Source: Neoarius graeffei (lineage: Eukaryota; Chordata; Actinopteri; Siluriformes; Ariidae). From it: 64,000 nucleotides of DNA. Location of the stretch: positions 5,301,001-5,365,000 of the forward strand of contig NC_083570.1 in assembly GCF_027579695.1 (NCBI RefSeq), written 5' to 3'. The notes below the pieces were generated by a model that made no database searches, had not been told where the DNA came from, and saw only the letters and a program-made list of their open reading frames with translations. Within the stretch, counting starts at the first letter, position 1; every line of letters begins with the position of its first letter. Below, one piece after another: positions 42,581 through 53,581 of this stretch. The translations under genes and the position numbers were made by a program.

Positions 42581-45500
42581 GATTTAAAGCTCATCTATCA
42601 TTCCCTCTCTTACTGGGACTGTAAATGACTCGTTGTCCATGTTGTGTGTGTTTCTAGGAGCAGCTCTGTCTCTGCTCACTGCTCACCTTTATAGTGTTCA
42701 CAGCCTGTTTCAGCTCCTGCACCTTCTTCTGCTTCTCCTGGATTCTCTGCTGGGATTTCATCTGCTCCTCCTTTAACTCACTCTGAGGACAAATAAAATA
42801 CATTCAGCTTTTTATACAGTACGAGCGAACTGGTTCCATATTAATGTCAGTTCAAAGTACATTCATGTTTCGCTCTGAAGGTTATGTACTCTGTGTGTGT
42901 GTGTGTGAGAGAGAGAGAGACAGAGAGAGAGAGAGAAATGTTCACTAACTGATCTGGGCTGGGTTTCCCAAAAGCCTCTTAAGGCCAAGAGAGTTTTAAA
43001 TGACCTCTTAAGATCCATCATCAAGCTAACGTGGTTTTCCCGAACAACATCGTAGCACAAGTCGTCCTTTAGTTTGCTCGGAATTTACGAGAGACCCGGA
43101 GCACTCGTTCAAAACAAAGAGCGACTCGCTCGCTGCCGAATCCACAGAATGCGCATGCAGCTCTGAGGGACTCTCACAGTCAGCGGGGGAAACTGGGGTT
43201 GAATCTGCTGGTGGTGTTCAATTAGTTTTCTTCTACATTGCAAATACATCGAGTTAATTATCAGAGGTGGACAGTAACGAAGTACATTTACTTGAGTTCT
43301 GTACTGAGGTACACTTTTTGAGTATCTGTACTTTACTTGAGTATTTTTTTTGGGGAAACTTATGACTTTAACTTCACTACATTTGAAAGACAAATATCGT
43401 ACTTTTTACTCCACTACATTTCTATCAGTAATCACTAGGGTCACGTCACGTCCATAGACTGGATAAAATCAAGATCAATGATTTCTCCGCAGCATTATTT
43501 AACACGATCAGTTGATGGCAGAATGGAAGGAGGCGGTTCTTCTGGGGAATGCACACACCCACGGTTCTATAGCTAGAACCCATGGTTCAGTTTTCTGAAA
43601 GGAATAAAGAGTCGTTTCATTTTAAATGTTTGCTTTGTTTGCCTAAAATGGAGCACATCACAGCCTACAAAAACTCCCCATCTGACCTGCGGAAGCATAT
43701 TGAGGGATATAAACGTTTTATTCCAAGAGAAAGCTTGCAGTGAAGTTGTCTGTGCTTTAGAGCTCGCGATAACGTTGCAATCGCTACACAGTCTGATTAG
43801 TCAAATGACTTTCTGTGGATTTGCCCGCTAAGTTGCCATCGCCTTGTCCACGGCTAATGTTTACACATAGTTAGTTAACTTGGACACTGTTAGTTATGTC
43901 CAATATGATTGCCTTCAGGGACGCGAACTACAAAGAGGCTCTTTGTGCTGTTCCTCTTTAGACTCCTTCTTACGAGCGAGTTTGGGAAAAGCAGGTACAG
44001 AGACAACATTCATTCCTTAAGAGAGTCTCTCAACTCTCTCTTTAGATCTAAAAGGCAACGTTATCAGGAAACCCACCCCGAACCAGATTACGACCATCAC
44101 TGAAGATAAATTTAACACTCTGTTCACCAGAACGCAGACAATTTTAATCAGCTTTTACAGAATCCTTCTGATTGATACACACCAGGGCTTTACATTAGCA
44201 CCCGCCCACCCGCCAAATGCGGGTAAAATTCGGCTTTGGCGGGTAATAACTTTAGTCTCACTAGCCACTTTGGCGGGTGGTTTATTCTGTGGTATGACAA
44301 TATATTTTAATTGTAGTTTTCTCTGAAGGCATCTGATATAATAAACACATTGCAATGTAATATTACACGCCTACAACTCCCATGAGCACCTGCATAAACA
44401 TTCTGACACAACATGTTAGAATTGTTTAGAACGTCTCAGATAAAATCAATGATACGGTAACCTGCGGTTAATGAACGAAGCAACAAAGTTGCTGACGACT
44501 GACAAGCGCACTATGTGGCGGCATATAGCTGGAGTTTCAAACCCTGCTGCTCAGGGAAAAAGGGGCAGAGATGCGCAGGGCCGGAGCAGCTTTTTAAAAT
44601 CACTGAGGTCTGTGATGCGCAAAGCGCACCCCGAAAAATGTTCACCATATTTAAATGAGAGGGGTGAATTACACGCCACACAAGAGATCGATTCCTGAAA
44701 TTACTCTTAATGGTGTTTGAACTGAATATCATCAGTTTTGAAAAAAAAATCATGTATGTGGCAAGAGTAAGAATAATTTAAGCTTGTTTAATGGTTTGAT
44801 CTGGCCCAAGCAATGAGGACAAAAGATGCCCTAACCATGTAGCCTATGGAACTGAGATACATTAACAACCTGGCATCCGTTACACCTACACACACACACA
44901 CACACACAAAAAAAAAAAAAATTCTGGGAAAAAAAAAAATCAGTATACACCACCATGTTTTAGGCAAAGTTACCCAAGGCAAACATAAGTTGAAACTTTC
45001 CACTCTATTGCTTTGGCTTAACAAATTATTTATTTTTAAAATCACAAACAAGGCAGGCTACAACCAGAGGCGATTCTAGAGTCTGTTGTGGCCCCAAGAA
45101 AAAATTTCCAGGGGGCCCTTCTGACCAGTGTCCATCACCAATATGTTATAAATAATCTGACACCAAAGAAAAATGTATGAAACCAAATTTTTTTTTCAAT
45201 TCCAAATGTGAAAATACAATGGTAAAGAACAATAAAAACAATAAAAATCAAAATAAATAAGCCCTCTGGCCCCGACTCTTGGGGGGCCCCTGGGCCAGGG
45301 TGCCCCAAACAGTTGCCTGCCTTGCCTGTTCACAAGCTGTGCATCTGGCTACAACTGCGCTGCTTCGAAAATGTAAATTGAACAGCTTGATGAAAGTGCA
45401 CTGATGGTTCCTATGAAAACCCCGTGTCTCCTGCACTGCGTTCCTCCGCCGAGTCGCGCGCTCATTCGCGTTTGTGTTCTTGGTCTCAGAGCCGCGCACA

Positions 45501-47349
45501 CCAAACAAACACAGAAGACAGAATCAACGTTTAACATAATTATCAACGCACTTTTTACAGAGATGTTTTAATGTTATTCTTTATTTTTTATCCAGTTGAA
45601 TATTTAGCGTACAAATGTATTTTCAGCTCTTAAAAATGACCGAGGTCCAGACCGCGGGGGCCTCAAAGCTGGCTCCGGCCATGGAGATGAACAAGACGCT
45701 AATAGGAAGATAAGACAGTTCAATGACAAATGGAAGTTTGGGTGAGATTGGCTAGTTCATAGCAAAACCAAAAATACCCTGTACTGCGAAGACTGTAGAA
45801 AGTCTGGCAAAGACAGGCACCAGTAATTTTAAACTCGAAACTATAAAGGACCACGAAAAGTCAAATGCACACATCGGTACTATAAAATCAAAACAGGCGA
45901 AGACGGCTGGTTCACTACAGGACAGCATTGCTTTCAGTCCCTGGCTGTCATGAAGTCGGCTGAGCTGGAGAGGATGGAGCTGCTGTTTAGAAACGTTCAA
46001 GCGATTGGAAAGAAGTTGATCTCGCCCCAGCTATCAACTTATGGCCTGCTGGAAGCCTCAGGTCACGAAGACCATTTTTCATGGACCATTCAGACTCATC
46101 TGATGATGAATGTAACGAGGAAATTTAATGTCTCTCTCTACACATGTTCACACACACACTAATAGATAATACATAATATACATAATAATACTTGATAATA
46201 CACATAATACTTGCATATCAAAACATCAAATGTTTTTCAGTGATAAATGTTTTGAATTGGACTTTTAATATTAGAATCAGTTCAGTTGTACTGAATGTTA
46301 TTTTTCGTATTATATGATATTTCATATTGTAAGGGGCTTGAATTTGAGTTCAATAAACAGAATACTCTGTTTATATTTTTGTCTCAACTGGTTGCATGTT
46401 TTCATATAGGGAGTGACCTTAACAGCACTGAGTATTGAGTGCTACTGTAGAGATACATTATACGCTGCCATTCATAATTAAATCTAGAACTTCCGAACTT
46501 TAACGCATCATGGTGAAGAAAAAAACTGCAATTTCCTGGCAACGAAACTGTGGCTAGTGGAAAGGCTGAATGGCTAGTGACTCGGGAAAACCACTAGCCA
46601 CAGTGGCCGGTGAGCAAAAAAGTTAATGTAAAGCCCTGATACACACATTGAAATTAAAGTTCAAATCATATCACTGACTAAAGCACCTGTTTCTAGATGG
46701 GAAACTATAATTAAGATGATTTCATTCTGGAAAGATTTCTAGTTCTCACCTGTTTCTCAGCTCTTTCTGCTGCAACTGTGACGGTGTTGTGACCTTTGTG
46801 ATGATCCATCGTACACAAATAACAGATACAGGTTTGATCAGTACGACAGTAGACTTTCAGCACTTCATCATGTTCAGAGCAGATCTTCTCTTGGAGTTTT
46901 GCTGAGGCTTCAATTAATGTGTGTTTTTTCAAAGCAGGACGTTCGAGATGAGGTTTCAGATGAGTTTCACAATAAGAAGCCAAACAAACCAGACAGGACT
47001 TGACGGCTTTGTGTTTTCTCCCAGTGCAGAAATCACACTCCACATCTCCAGGTCCAGTGTAACAGTGAGCAGGAGAAGCAGCTTGGACTTCAGTCTTCTT
47101 CAGTTTCTCCACCACTTCATCCAGCATGTTGTTTCTGCGTAGAACAGGCCTTGTCGTGAAAGTGTCTCTGCACTGAGGACAGCTGTAGACGCCCTTCTGA
47201 TCCTCCTGATCCCAGCAGCCATTAATACACACCTTACAGAAACTGTGACCACAGGAGATAGTCACCGGATCCTTCAGGAGATCCAGACACACTGGACACA
47301 TGAACTGGTCCACAGAAAGCTGATCTACTGAAATACTGGCCTCGGCCAT
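37006..47349 (-). CDS. ftr: finTRIM B: RING, B-box, coiled-coil, B30.2 E3 ligase-type protein
   Basis: Minus-strand exons: 47349-46750, 42782-42687, 42524-42291, 42158-41987, 41788-41729, 37547-37006. They join in frame to 567 codons with the same phases as finTRIM A. The RING is intact ([26 protein letters not shown]); B-boxes, coiled coil and B30.2 follow. Coiled-coil exons 2 and 3 are identical in protein to A. Exon 4 carries eight extra residues in the linker. B30.2 loops differ (GKECGFGFNN, SFHHNYIKTDL, FRYSAFYG). Intron 1 (4.0 kb) and intron 5 (4.2 kb) are swollen by hAT and other elements, yet all splice sites look sound. Expected role as for A; ligand specificity probably different. 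Confidence 0.95.
37641..37691. repeat. CCAAT-bearing tandem repeat, two units
   Basis: Two units of about 24 bases (caaccaatcagaattcagat-type). finTRIM C has three units at 63680-63751. The upstream 75 or so bases present in C are missing in B. Confidence 0.85.
37887..39835. mobile_element. Nested hAT-like element, absent from finTRIM C
   Basis: Starts cagtggcggctggtggg and ends with the same 146 bases as the window's left edge. The target atccaatc occurs on both sides (37879-37886, 39836-39843) and once in C ('ctacatccaatccaatccat'), which shows the empty site. Non-autonomous; frames at 38321-38740 and 39658-39338 resemble nothing recognised. Confidence 0.85.
38082..38620. mobile_element. 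Doubly nested MITE with 'cgcagatagc' terminal repeats
   Basis: Left 'taaaggcctctgcatgctc' and right complement 'taaaggccaatttatgctg', each followed by 'cgcagatagc' and 'cgcagacag', form imperfect inverted ends. Target duplication unclear; a PIF/Harbinger-like origin is possible. Confidence 0.6.
40697..41728. other. Rest of finTRIM B intron 5
   Basis: No gene recognised; an 80-codon plus-strand frame at 41211 is hydrophobic and without known domain. 'aatatcgtttatcgcaataa' to 'gttatcgtaacaggcctag' (41616-41692) looks like a known type of dispersed fish repeat. GT run at 41697-41714. Confidence 0.4.
42532..42579. repeat. (AC)n microsatellite in finTRIM B intron 2
   Basis: Paralogous to the TG run at 20415-20485 but shorter. 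It adjoins the acceptor of exon 3 (minus strand). Confidence 0.95.
42957..44092. mobile_element. 'gggtttcc'-ended element in finTRIM B intron 1 with a nested hAT relic
   Basis: Inverted ends 'gggctgggtttccc' and 'ggaaacccacccc'; partial counterpart at 17520-17710 in finTRIM A. A hAT-type end (cagaggtggacagtaacg) starts at 43263, followed by a BED-like finger relic on the plus strand around 43610-43735 (FHFKCLLCLPKMEH, then SDLRKHIE). The right end of the inner hAT was not located. Confidence 0.6.
44183..46638 (+). mobile_element. hAT element with TTF-type zinc-finger relic, 8-bp target duplication
   Basis: Termini cagggctttacatta and taatgtaaagccctg are perfect inverted repeats of 15 bases, flanked by atacacac (44175-44182, 46639-46646). 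Plus-strand relics around 45690-45900 read KWKFGEIGWF, LYCEDCRKSG and KDHEKSNAH, a TTF-like finger as in ZNF862/KIAA1586-type hAT proteins; the rest of a transposase is missing or degraded. A further repeat (45062-45345, 'ggccccaag'-rich) is nested. It lies in finTRIM B intron 1. Confidence 0.88.
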
Positions 47350-48270
47350 TTTCCTGAAATCACAACGAGAGAGAGAGAGATCAGTTTTGTTTTCTCTGAA
47401 ATGAGGAGTTACTTCCTGGTTCTGTGTGTGAAAGAGCAATAGAGGAAGAGGAGGAGCACAAACACAGAGAGATCATGAACACTCATCTATTAACCATTTC
47501 ATCTCCCTTCAGTACAGAAATATAACCCATGTAACTGCACTGATTAGGATTAATAATGAGATGAGATGAGACTCACAGAATGGATCTTAATTTTCTGGAC
47601 TTTTCCACCTACTGACACCTCAAGCACAACTTTCAGCCTTGTTGATAAATTACAATTGTTTCACTTGAACAGCTTTTTCCTCGTGACATCTTTAAAGTGA
47701 TCTTCATCCCTAAAGAATGTTGGAGCCATTTTAAAAGTGAGGAGGACGCAGCTGTCAGGAAGGAAAACCATATTTTATTGATTTCACATTGTTTATTGCA
47801 AATAGAAATCACAAAAGTGGATCTTTTTTTCTACATAATCTCCATTTCACTCAGTATGAGCGCTCCAGGCTTAACAAGAGCCTGAACTCTTCATGACGTG
47901 CTGTTTGTGGAAACTAATCCACTTTGTGTTGGGCCACATCCCACCACCTCATCGCAGATTAGTTTCCTGGAGCAGCATGCCTCATCCTCTTTTATTCCTT
48001 ACATCATGATTTATCAAGAACATTATACTGGTCGATGAAGAATTCTTTTTCATGAACAGATTGTTGAGATGGAAATGAAGTCAGTAGATGAATATGTCTG
48101 AGATCAGAGATCCTGAGTTGCCTCAATCAGTCATTAGATGTGTCTTTGAGAAGTTGGAGAACACTGGAGAACCAGGAGGAAACCCACACTGACACGAGTC
48201 ATTTTGACATTGTTAACAGACTGAACTGAATGTGCTGAAAGGCAGAAGAAAGAAATCTGCTAGTAGTGTT
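47350..48270 (-). repeat. 5' flank of finTRIM B, shared with A
   Basis: Reverse complement of 15905-16729. It keeps the CT-rich acceptor 'gttgtgatttcag' just before the start codon. A short 'gagatgagatgag' SINE-tail-like run is present at 47558-47570. Homology ends near 48270 where a LINE fragment starts. Confidence 0.8.
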
Positions 48271-48289
48271 AACACAAGATGAGCTCAAG

Positions 48290-49290
48290 ATATCAAAAAA
48301 TCAGAAATTATAAAAGAATATAAAGAAGGTGGCGTACAAGCAATTGACTTTGAATGTCTAAATGCTGTCTTAAAAATAAAATGGTTAAAATCTTTTCTGC
48401 TAGGTAAAAATAATATTTCATTTTGTCTTTCCAGAGGTTTATTTGAAAAAAATGTGAGGTATTGAGTTTGTCCTTAAATGTGATTTTAATATAGAAAAAC
48501 TACCAGTCAAGTTGGCGTCCTTTCACAAGCAGGTTCTGTTATGCTGTAAACTTATGTACAACCACAACTTTACACCACACCAAACACCGATTTGGAATAA
48601 TAGATATGTTCTGTGTCATGGAAAATCTCTCTTTTTGCAACACTGGATGGATAAAGGTATTTGGTTAATATCTCCCCTTATGGATAATCAGGGCAACTGG
48701 CTGTTATATGAAAACTTCTGCTCCATTCATAATATTACCTGCAAAAAAGCTGAATTTAATAAAATATGCAGAGCAATTCCTCAACCAGTCAAACAACTTG
48801 TACAAAACATTGATCCTGAGAGTTTGCCTCCTCCTAACCTTCCAATACTCTACATCATGGAACAAGACTTTCTTAACAAAGAGATACCAAACAAAATCCT
48901 ACATAATCATTTGAATAATAATCTGTACCCAATATGTTCAAATAGAAATTCCATCTTTCAGAAGTTCTCTGAAGTAGAGGTTTAAAAATGGAGGACCCAA
49001 TATCTAAAATTTCCTGTAAGTCCAAAGGTGAAGGAAGCGCATGTTAAGATTTTGAATGAGATTTATCCATCCAGTGGAATGCTAAGAGTGAGGTTCAATA
49101 TTGACAGTATTGATAACAACTGTATTTTCTGTGAATCAGATATTGAAACTACGGACCGTCTTTTCTTTCAATGTATTTACACAAAAACATTTTGGGAGGA
49201 CTTTTTGGACTGGCTTTCTTCTAAAATCCAGCTACAGGACACACTTACCCTGGACAACATAACATTTGTTATAGAGGGTGCATGCGCACG
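48290..49290 (+). pseudogene. Tx1/L1-like LINE ORF2 C-terminal fragment
   Basis: Two pieces (48512-48985, 49028-49384) encode LPVKLASFHKQVLL, TPIWNNRYVL, FNKICRAIP and, after a disruption, VRFNIDSIDNNCIFCESDIETTDRLFF, the C-terminal zinc-knuckle region (CxxC with downstream H/C) of Tx1-type ORF2. It shares FNQICRAIP with 61756-62130. A 5'-truncated, dead insertion abutting the finTRIM B flank. Confidence 0.8.
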
Positions 49291-50244
49291 CTGCGACCGG
49301 CAGAAAGTGATAGCTCAGCTCAGCTTGTTTGTTTGTTTGTCTGATTTATTGTCTAAACGTGAGTCCTGTTGTTTACCAACGTGAAACTGGATAGTACCGA
49401 AAGTGTTTTGTGCTGATGATTGAAGAGACATGGATCTACTCCGCACCGTTCTGCTGCTTCTGCTGGCATTTTTCGGTTACCTGGATACCAGCATACCGCC
49501 CAATCATGCTGCGATACAGCAGAAACGAACTTCTGCAACTCAATTGGAGGACTACTGGCGTGTCTGACGTCACGTTACAACTCCCAGCAGGGGCGCAGAT
49601 AGGATTTTTGAACTGGGGGGGGGGGACTGAGCTGTCAGCAAATGATTCCATTTTGTGTAAATGCATATATATGTGTGTGTGTATACTGAAGCTTCAATAT
49701 ACATTCGAATTGTGAGTTTTCTAACTGAATGAACATTGGTAGACAAAGGCCTACCTGGTCAACATTGCTCGGTTTTTGAAAAAATGCTGTAATTGTTTTT
49801 TCATTGTTGACCCCACCAGGGATTGCCTGCAGGCCAGGAGGAATGTTAACATCTTGAATCTCATAATTTCAGTTAACAGTTGCTGCTTACTAAAATAACA
49901 TTATACATAAAAATAACAACATTAAAAGATATTCACCTACAGCCTAGAATGCTGTTATTTTACATTTAGCCTACTTCAGGTAAGTCCAAATTCCTTCTTA
50001 TTATTATCAGACTAGCTACTTAACATTACAAAACAAGTATTTGTCACATCTGGGAAAGGCAACAGGCAGAGGATATTTACATCTTTTGGTTCTTGAAACA
50101 AACGCTGTGATATTTTTCCCCCTCTTCTCTGGCTTAATGTGGCAGAAAGATCACCAGCTCGGTCATTAGACAGTTGTTTATGATCACTATGGTTACCGCA
50201 ACAGGCAAAGTCCCCAGCTCCCCTTAGGACCCCGGGGTCGAGAT
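49291..50244. other. Spacer with a hAT-like end
   Basis: At 49593 'caggggcgcagataggattt' looks like a hAT terminus, followed by a G-run (49615-49627); no partner end. Overlapping open frames at 49353-49715 have no recognisable domain. 49728-50244 shows nothing further. Confidence 0.35.
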
Positions 50245-50472
50245 GGTGCGTTACATTTACATTGGAAGTCGGAATTTGGAGCTCCGAGCAACATAACCTC
50301 AGAACTGAGCGCTTCCCAGTTTAAAAACTGGGACATCATGGAACATGGAATTCGAAAAAAATGGCCAGTTAATGAAATGAAACGAAAACCCCAATGTTTA
50401 TGCTGGGAGATGCTGGATTTCAATGCTTTTCCGACTTCAAACTTCCAACTTACGAGTACAACTGAACGCACC
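50245..50472. mobile_element. Short MITE with 'ggtgcgtt' ends
   Basis: Inverted ends ggtgcgttacatttac and gtacaactgaacgcacc, each followed inside by 'ggaagt' and 'gaagtcgga' motifs. 228 bp, non-coding. Target duplication unclear. Confidence 0.55.
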
Positions 50473-50654
50473 ATTAGTCGCAGCAGAAACACCGCCTTGC
50501 TTTCCCAACTCTGCAAGGATCTGCTCCAGCCTACACCGATTCATGAAGGGGAAAATGTGGATTGATCACTGACAAGGCTGCTGCTGCTGCCATTTCAACT
50601 TTGTGCTGCAGTGTAAGTTAGTCTAACTAACGGAACATTACTCCTCACTTTTTC

Positions 50655-52198
50655 TATGGTGTTATTTTTGCCTCATTAATATTTGTAAATGCACAGAAAG
50701 TGATCTACAAATGGTCAGTGGTTTGTACATGTGTTTTGATATCCACAAATGTAAATTTAATATTTGTAACTTGTATTTTGGTCTTTGCAAATAAATGTGT
50801 ACTTGTAAATATACTGTTTTTCATTTGCAAATCAAAAATACATTTGTAAAACTGACAATTCTGTTTGTGAAATGTGAGTCGCATTTGTGGATCAGCAATG
50901 ACACGCATTCACCGCTTTTCCTCTGTGGCGTATTTTTGAGACACTCTGCAAAATCCACAAATGCAGACAAGATCCACAAATAGCCTCACATGCACATTCA
51001 CGTCCACTAGATGGCAGTGTGCTAAGACAAAGGAAAACGTTGAAATTGCTGAAATTGAAGTGTTGAAATGGAAACGTCTGATGGATGGGTATGTTACATT
51101 GATGAATTGTCAATAAGGTGTTGTTATGAAATTGTTAGCATACCTCATAGTCTCTTGCTAATGTAATGTAAGGTAGGCTAAAGTTTACCCTTAACAATAG
51201 TCTCGTCAGCTTAATGCTACATTGGCATAAAATATCCAACATTTGCTTTTTTTACTGTTTGTCTGTGTAGTTTAAAGCTAGTTTTAGGCTAGAATTATAG
51301 ATTTAGGCTACAGTGGCTCACAAAATTTAGCAGACCAACACCCTTGACATATTTTAGACATTTCGCTATAACTTCATAGAACAACACTTTGTAGCCTGTC
51401 AGTTCAATTGAATTGTTCTTTTTTTTTTTTTGCTTGATGTTGAAGAGATCAACACTCATCAACCTCACTTTCAACTCTTTCTTAATGTTTTTCCTTTGTA
51501 GGAAACATTAAACCAGCACATCATGGGAAGACTGCATGACAGGGTCTCGCATGCTCTCCAGCAAGCCCCACTTGATCTAGACTACCTAGAATTTGTATGT
51601 GCGCAGGAAATTGTTTTCCTGGGCATTGTTTCTGAACATGTGCATGTATCCCAGGAAGTTACTGACATATTGTTGCAGCTGAGCCGTGCTCTACGCCAAC
51701 ATCAACAACAAAACCCTCCCCCACCCATTCAATTAGAAAGAACACATGGCAGAGGACGACCAACCATTTCAATTTGTATTGAATATCTGCAACACCTGGT
51801 GGAATTTGTTGCCTCCTGCGACAATTCCTATAACACTGCCATCTAGTGGACGTGAATGTGCATGTGAGGCTATTTGTGGATCTTGTCTGCATTTGTGGAT
51901 TTTGCAGAGTGTCTCAAAAATACGCCACAGAGGAAAAGCGGTGAATGCGTGTCATTGCTGATCCACAAATGCGACTCACATTTCACAAACAGAATTGTCA
52001 GTTTTACAAATGTATTTTTGATTTGCAAATGAAAAACAGTATATTTACAAGTACACATTTATTTGCAAAGACCAAAATACAAGTTACACATATTAAATTT
52101 ACATTTGTGGATATCAAAACACATGTACAAACCACTGACTATTTGTAGATCACTTTCTGTGCATTTACAAATATTAATGAGGCAAAAATAACACCATA
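50655..52198 (+). mobile_element. Element with 366-base terminal inverted repeats and an integrase-like N-terminal frame
   Basis: 50655-51020 and 51833-52198 are reverse complements with constant register over 366 bases; only isolated mismatches were noticed on reading. They start tatggtgttatttttgcctc. The 812-base centre contains one frame (51523-51846). No target duplication was recognised. High arm identity implies a young or conversion-maintained copy. Possible relation to IS3EU-type DNA transposons, from the frame only. Confidence 0.8.
51523..51846 (+). CDS. N-terminal exon of an integrase-like DDE transposase (tentative)
   Basis: A 107-codon frame starts MGRLHDRVSHALQQA, is alpha-helical in character (EIVFLGIVSEH, VTDILLQLSRALRQ), and ends with a basic ERTHGRGRPTIS and IEYLQHLVEF. 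GRGRP followed by an I-x-L-x-x-L helix recalls the start of helix-turn-helix regions in a fish transposase family with an integrase core; that core is absent here. The frame runs into the right inverted arm and ends there. Upstream 'tttttcctttgtag' is acceptor-like, so the start may be internal. Function unproven. Confidence 0.45.
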   Translation: MGRLHDRVSHALQQAPLDLDYLEFVCAQEIVFLGIVSEHVHVSQEVTDILLQLSRALRQHQQQNPPPPIQLERTHGRGRPTISICIEYLQHLVEFVASCDNSYNTAI

Positions 52199-52199
52199 C

Positions 52200-52710
52200 A
52201 TGAAAATGACCCGGACTCTGAGCTGCTGATCAGCGGCTTTGGAACGCCGCACCGCCTGGACCGGAACAGAGAGGTGACGCGGAAAATTCAGGGTGGAGGG
52301 GTGTGTCTGTATGTCAATCAAAGATCCTGTTCTGCAGTGACAGTAAGCGAGCGTATCTGTACACCTGATGTTGAGCTCTTCGCTGTGTCACTGCGCCCCT
52401 TCTGCTGTCACTGCGCCCCTTCTGCTGTCCCTGCCCCGCCACTTTCAGCAACTCTTCACTGCGGCTGCATAGATTCACCCGCAAGCCCCGCCCCCTCCGC
52501 CTGCTGTCTCCGATGTTGTGCATAAACTCCAGTGGATCGCTCCTGACGCTCCGGCTTTTGTGCTCGGTGATTTCAATCACGTTTCACTTAAAAAAAACAT
52601 CGACCTAGGGATAAAATTAGCTCATGTTTTAAGTCGTTCAAATTCTGTAAAGCTGCTTTGCGGCAATGCTTATTGTTAAAAGTGCGATACAAATAAACTT
52701 GACAGTATTA
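52200..52710 (+). pseudogene. LINE reduced to endonuclease start and 3' tail
   Basis: 52205-52350 reads DSELLISGFGTPHRLDRNREV and GGGVCLYVNQR, and 52540-52580 PDAPAFVLGDFNH: endonuclease blocks of a fish LINE. A duplicated 'tcactgcgccccttctgctg' lies between. At about 52600 it jumps to 'aattctgtaaagctgctttg' and 'gtgcgatacaaataaacttg', an L2-like 3' end. The reverse transcriptase is entirely deleted. Confidence 0.75.
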
Positions 52711-53024
52711 TTCAATTAAAAGACGGACACTGTAAATGTTCAGTCATGGAGTTTGGTTATCCAGTGTATGAGCAGCTGTGAATCGATTCACTGAAACGGG
52801 CTGTTCAGAGGAGTCGGCTCAGTGAAGTGAATCGGACCGCCCATGCTGACGGAGGGAGAGCAGGCTTTGTTCCTCCTGCTCTGGGGGGCGGAGCTTCTCT
52901 GCTCGGTTGTTAGGGAAGAGTCTAGTTGTTAGGGAACAGTGTCTTCTCGCTCTTTGTTGCCTTTATTATTATTATTGTTATTATTATTATTATTATTGTG
53001 AGCGTGAATAATGCGGGGCGCAGC
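52711..53024 (+). promoter_or_regulatory. Possible promoter region of a host gene
   Basis: Upstream of a CpG-rich exon; includes 'ggggggcggagcttc' (GC-box-like), duplicated 'gttgttaggga' and a TTA-repeat. No TATA box at a convincing position. The assignment depends on the following exon being real. Confidence 0.3.
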
Positions 53025-53146
53025 ATGAACCGGAAGCAGGAGGCGGCGGGAGTGGTTCTGACCGGCTACAGCAGCAGCAGCAGCGAGGCGTTCTGTCCGG
53101 CTGCGTGTGGGAGCCCCGGGGACGAGCCTGAAGCTCCGGGACCGAG
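53025..53146 (+). CDS. Candidate first coding exon of an unrecognised host gene
   Basis: CpG-rich exon of 122 bases starting MNRKQEAAGVVLTGYSSSSS and ending in a Pro/Glu-rich stretch at a strong donor (ccgag|gtgagc). The residues suggest a disordered N-terminus; no domain. An upstream ATG at 53011 gives a six-codon frame (MRGAA, stop) whose TGA overlaps the main ATG. No further exons were found on the plus strand to the window end. A complete hAT transposon sits 128 bases into the presumed first intron. Confidence 0.45.
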
Positions 53147-53274
53147 GTGAGCTCTGGAACCAGCCTTATTTCTGGGAGGACAGGAGTAAAGGACAAAGTC
53201 CGACTCACCTGCAGCTCTTTCTGGAAACGGCACAGAGGTGTGGGAGTGGGCGGAGTCAGGGCCAGGCTCTACAT

Positions 53275-53530
53275 CAGTGGTCTCCAATTAGTTTTCATGG
53301 AGGGCCAAATTATGAACAGTAAGTGAGGCCAAGGGCCGCAGCCACCCCCCCACCCCAAACCCACCCACCCCACATGGCCATGCAAGACACAGAAGGTGGT
53401 ACTAAAAAAATAGTAATTTTTATTAGGCCTACTCGCAGTAGCAAACATTTTGCAATATGAAAAAAAAAACAAATATTAAGTGTCCAGAAGGGCTGTGTAT
53501 TACAAAGTATGGACAACTAACAACCATCCT

Positions 53531-53581
<51 letters not shown>

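Noticed and set aside
45248-45546. Frames in the 'ggggcccc'-rich segment
   Set aside because: Part of a nested repeat in the hAT element at 44183-46638; no domain.
50338-50565. Frame at the MITE 50245-50472
   Set aside because: It spans the MITE terminus and flanking sequence; no family resemblance.
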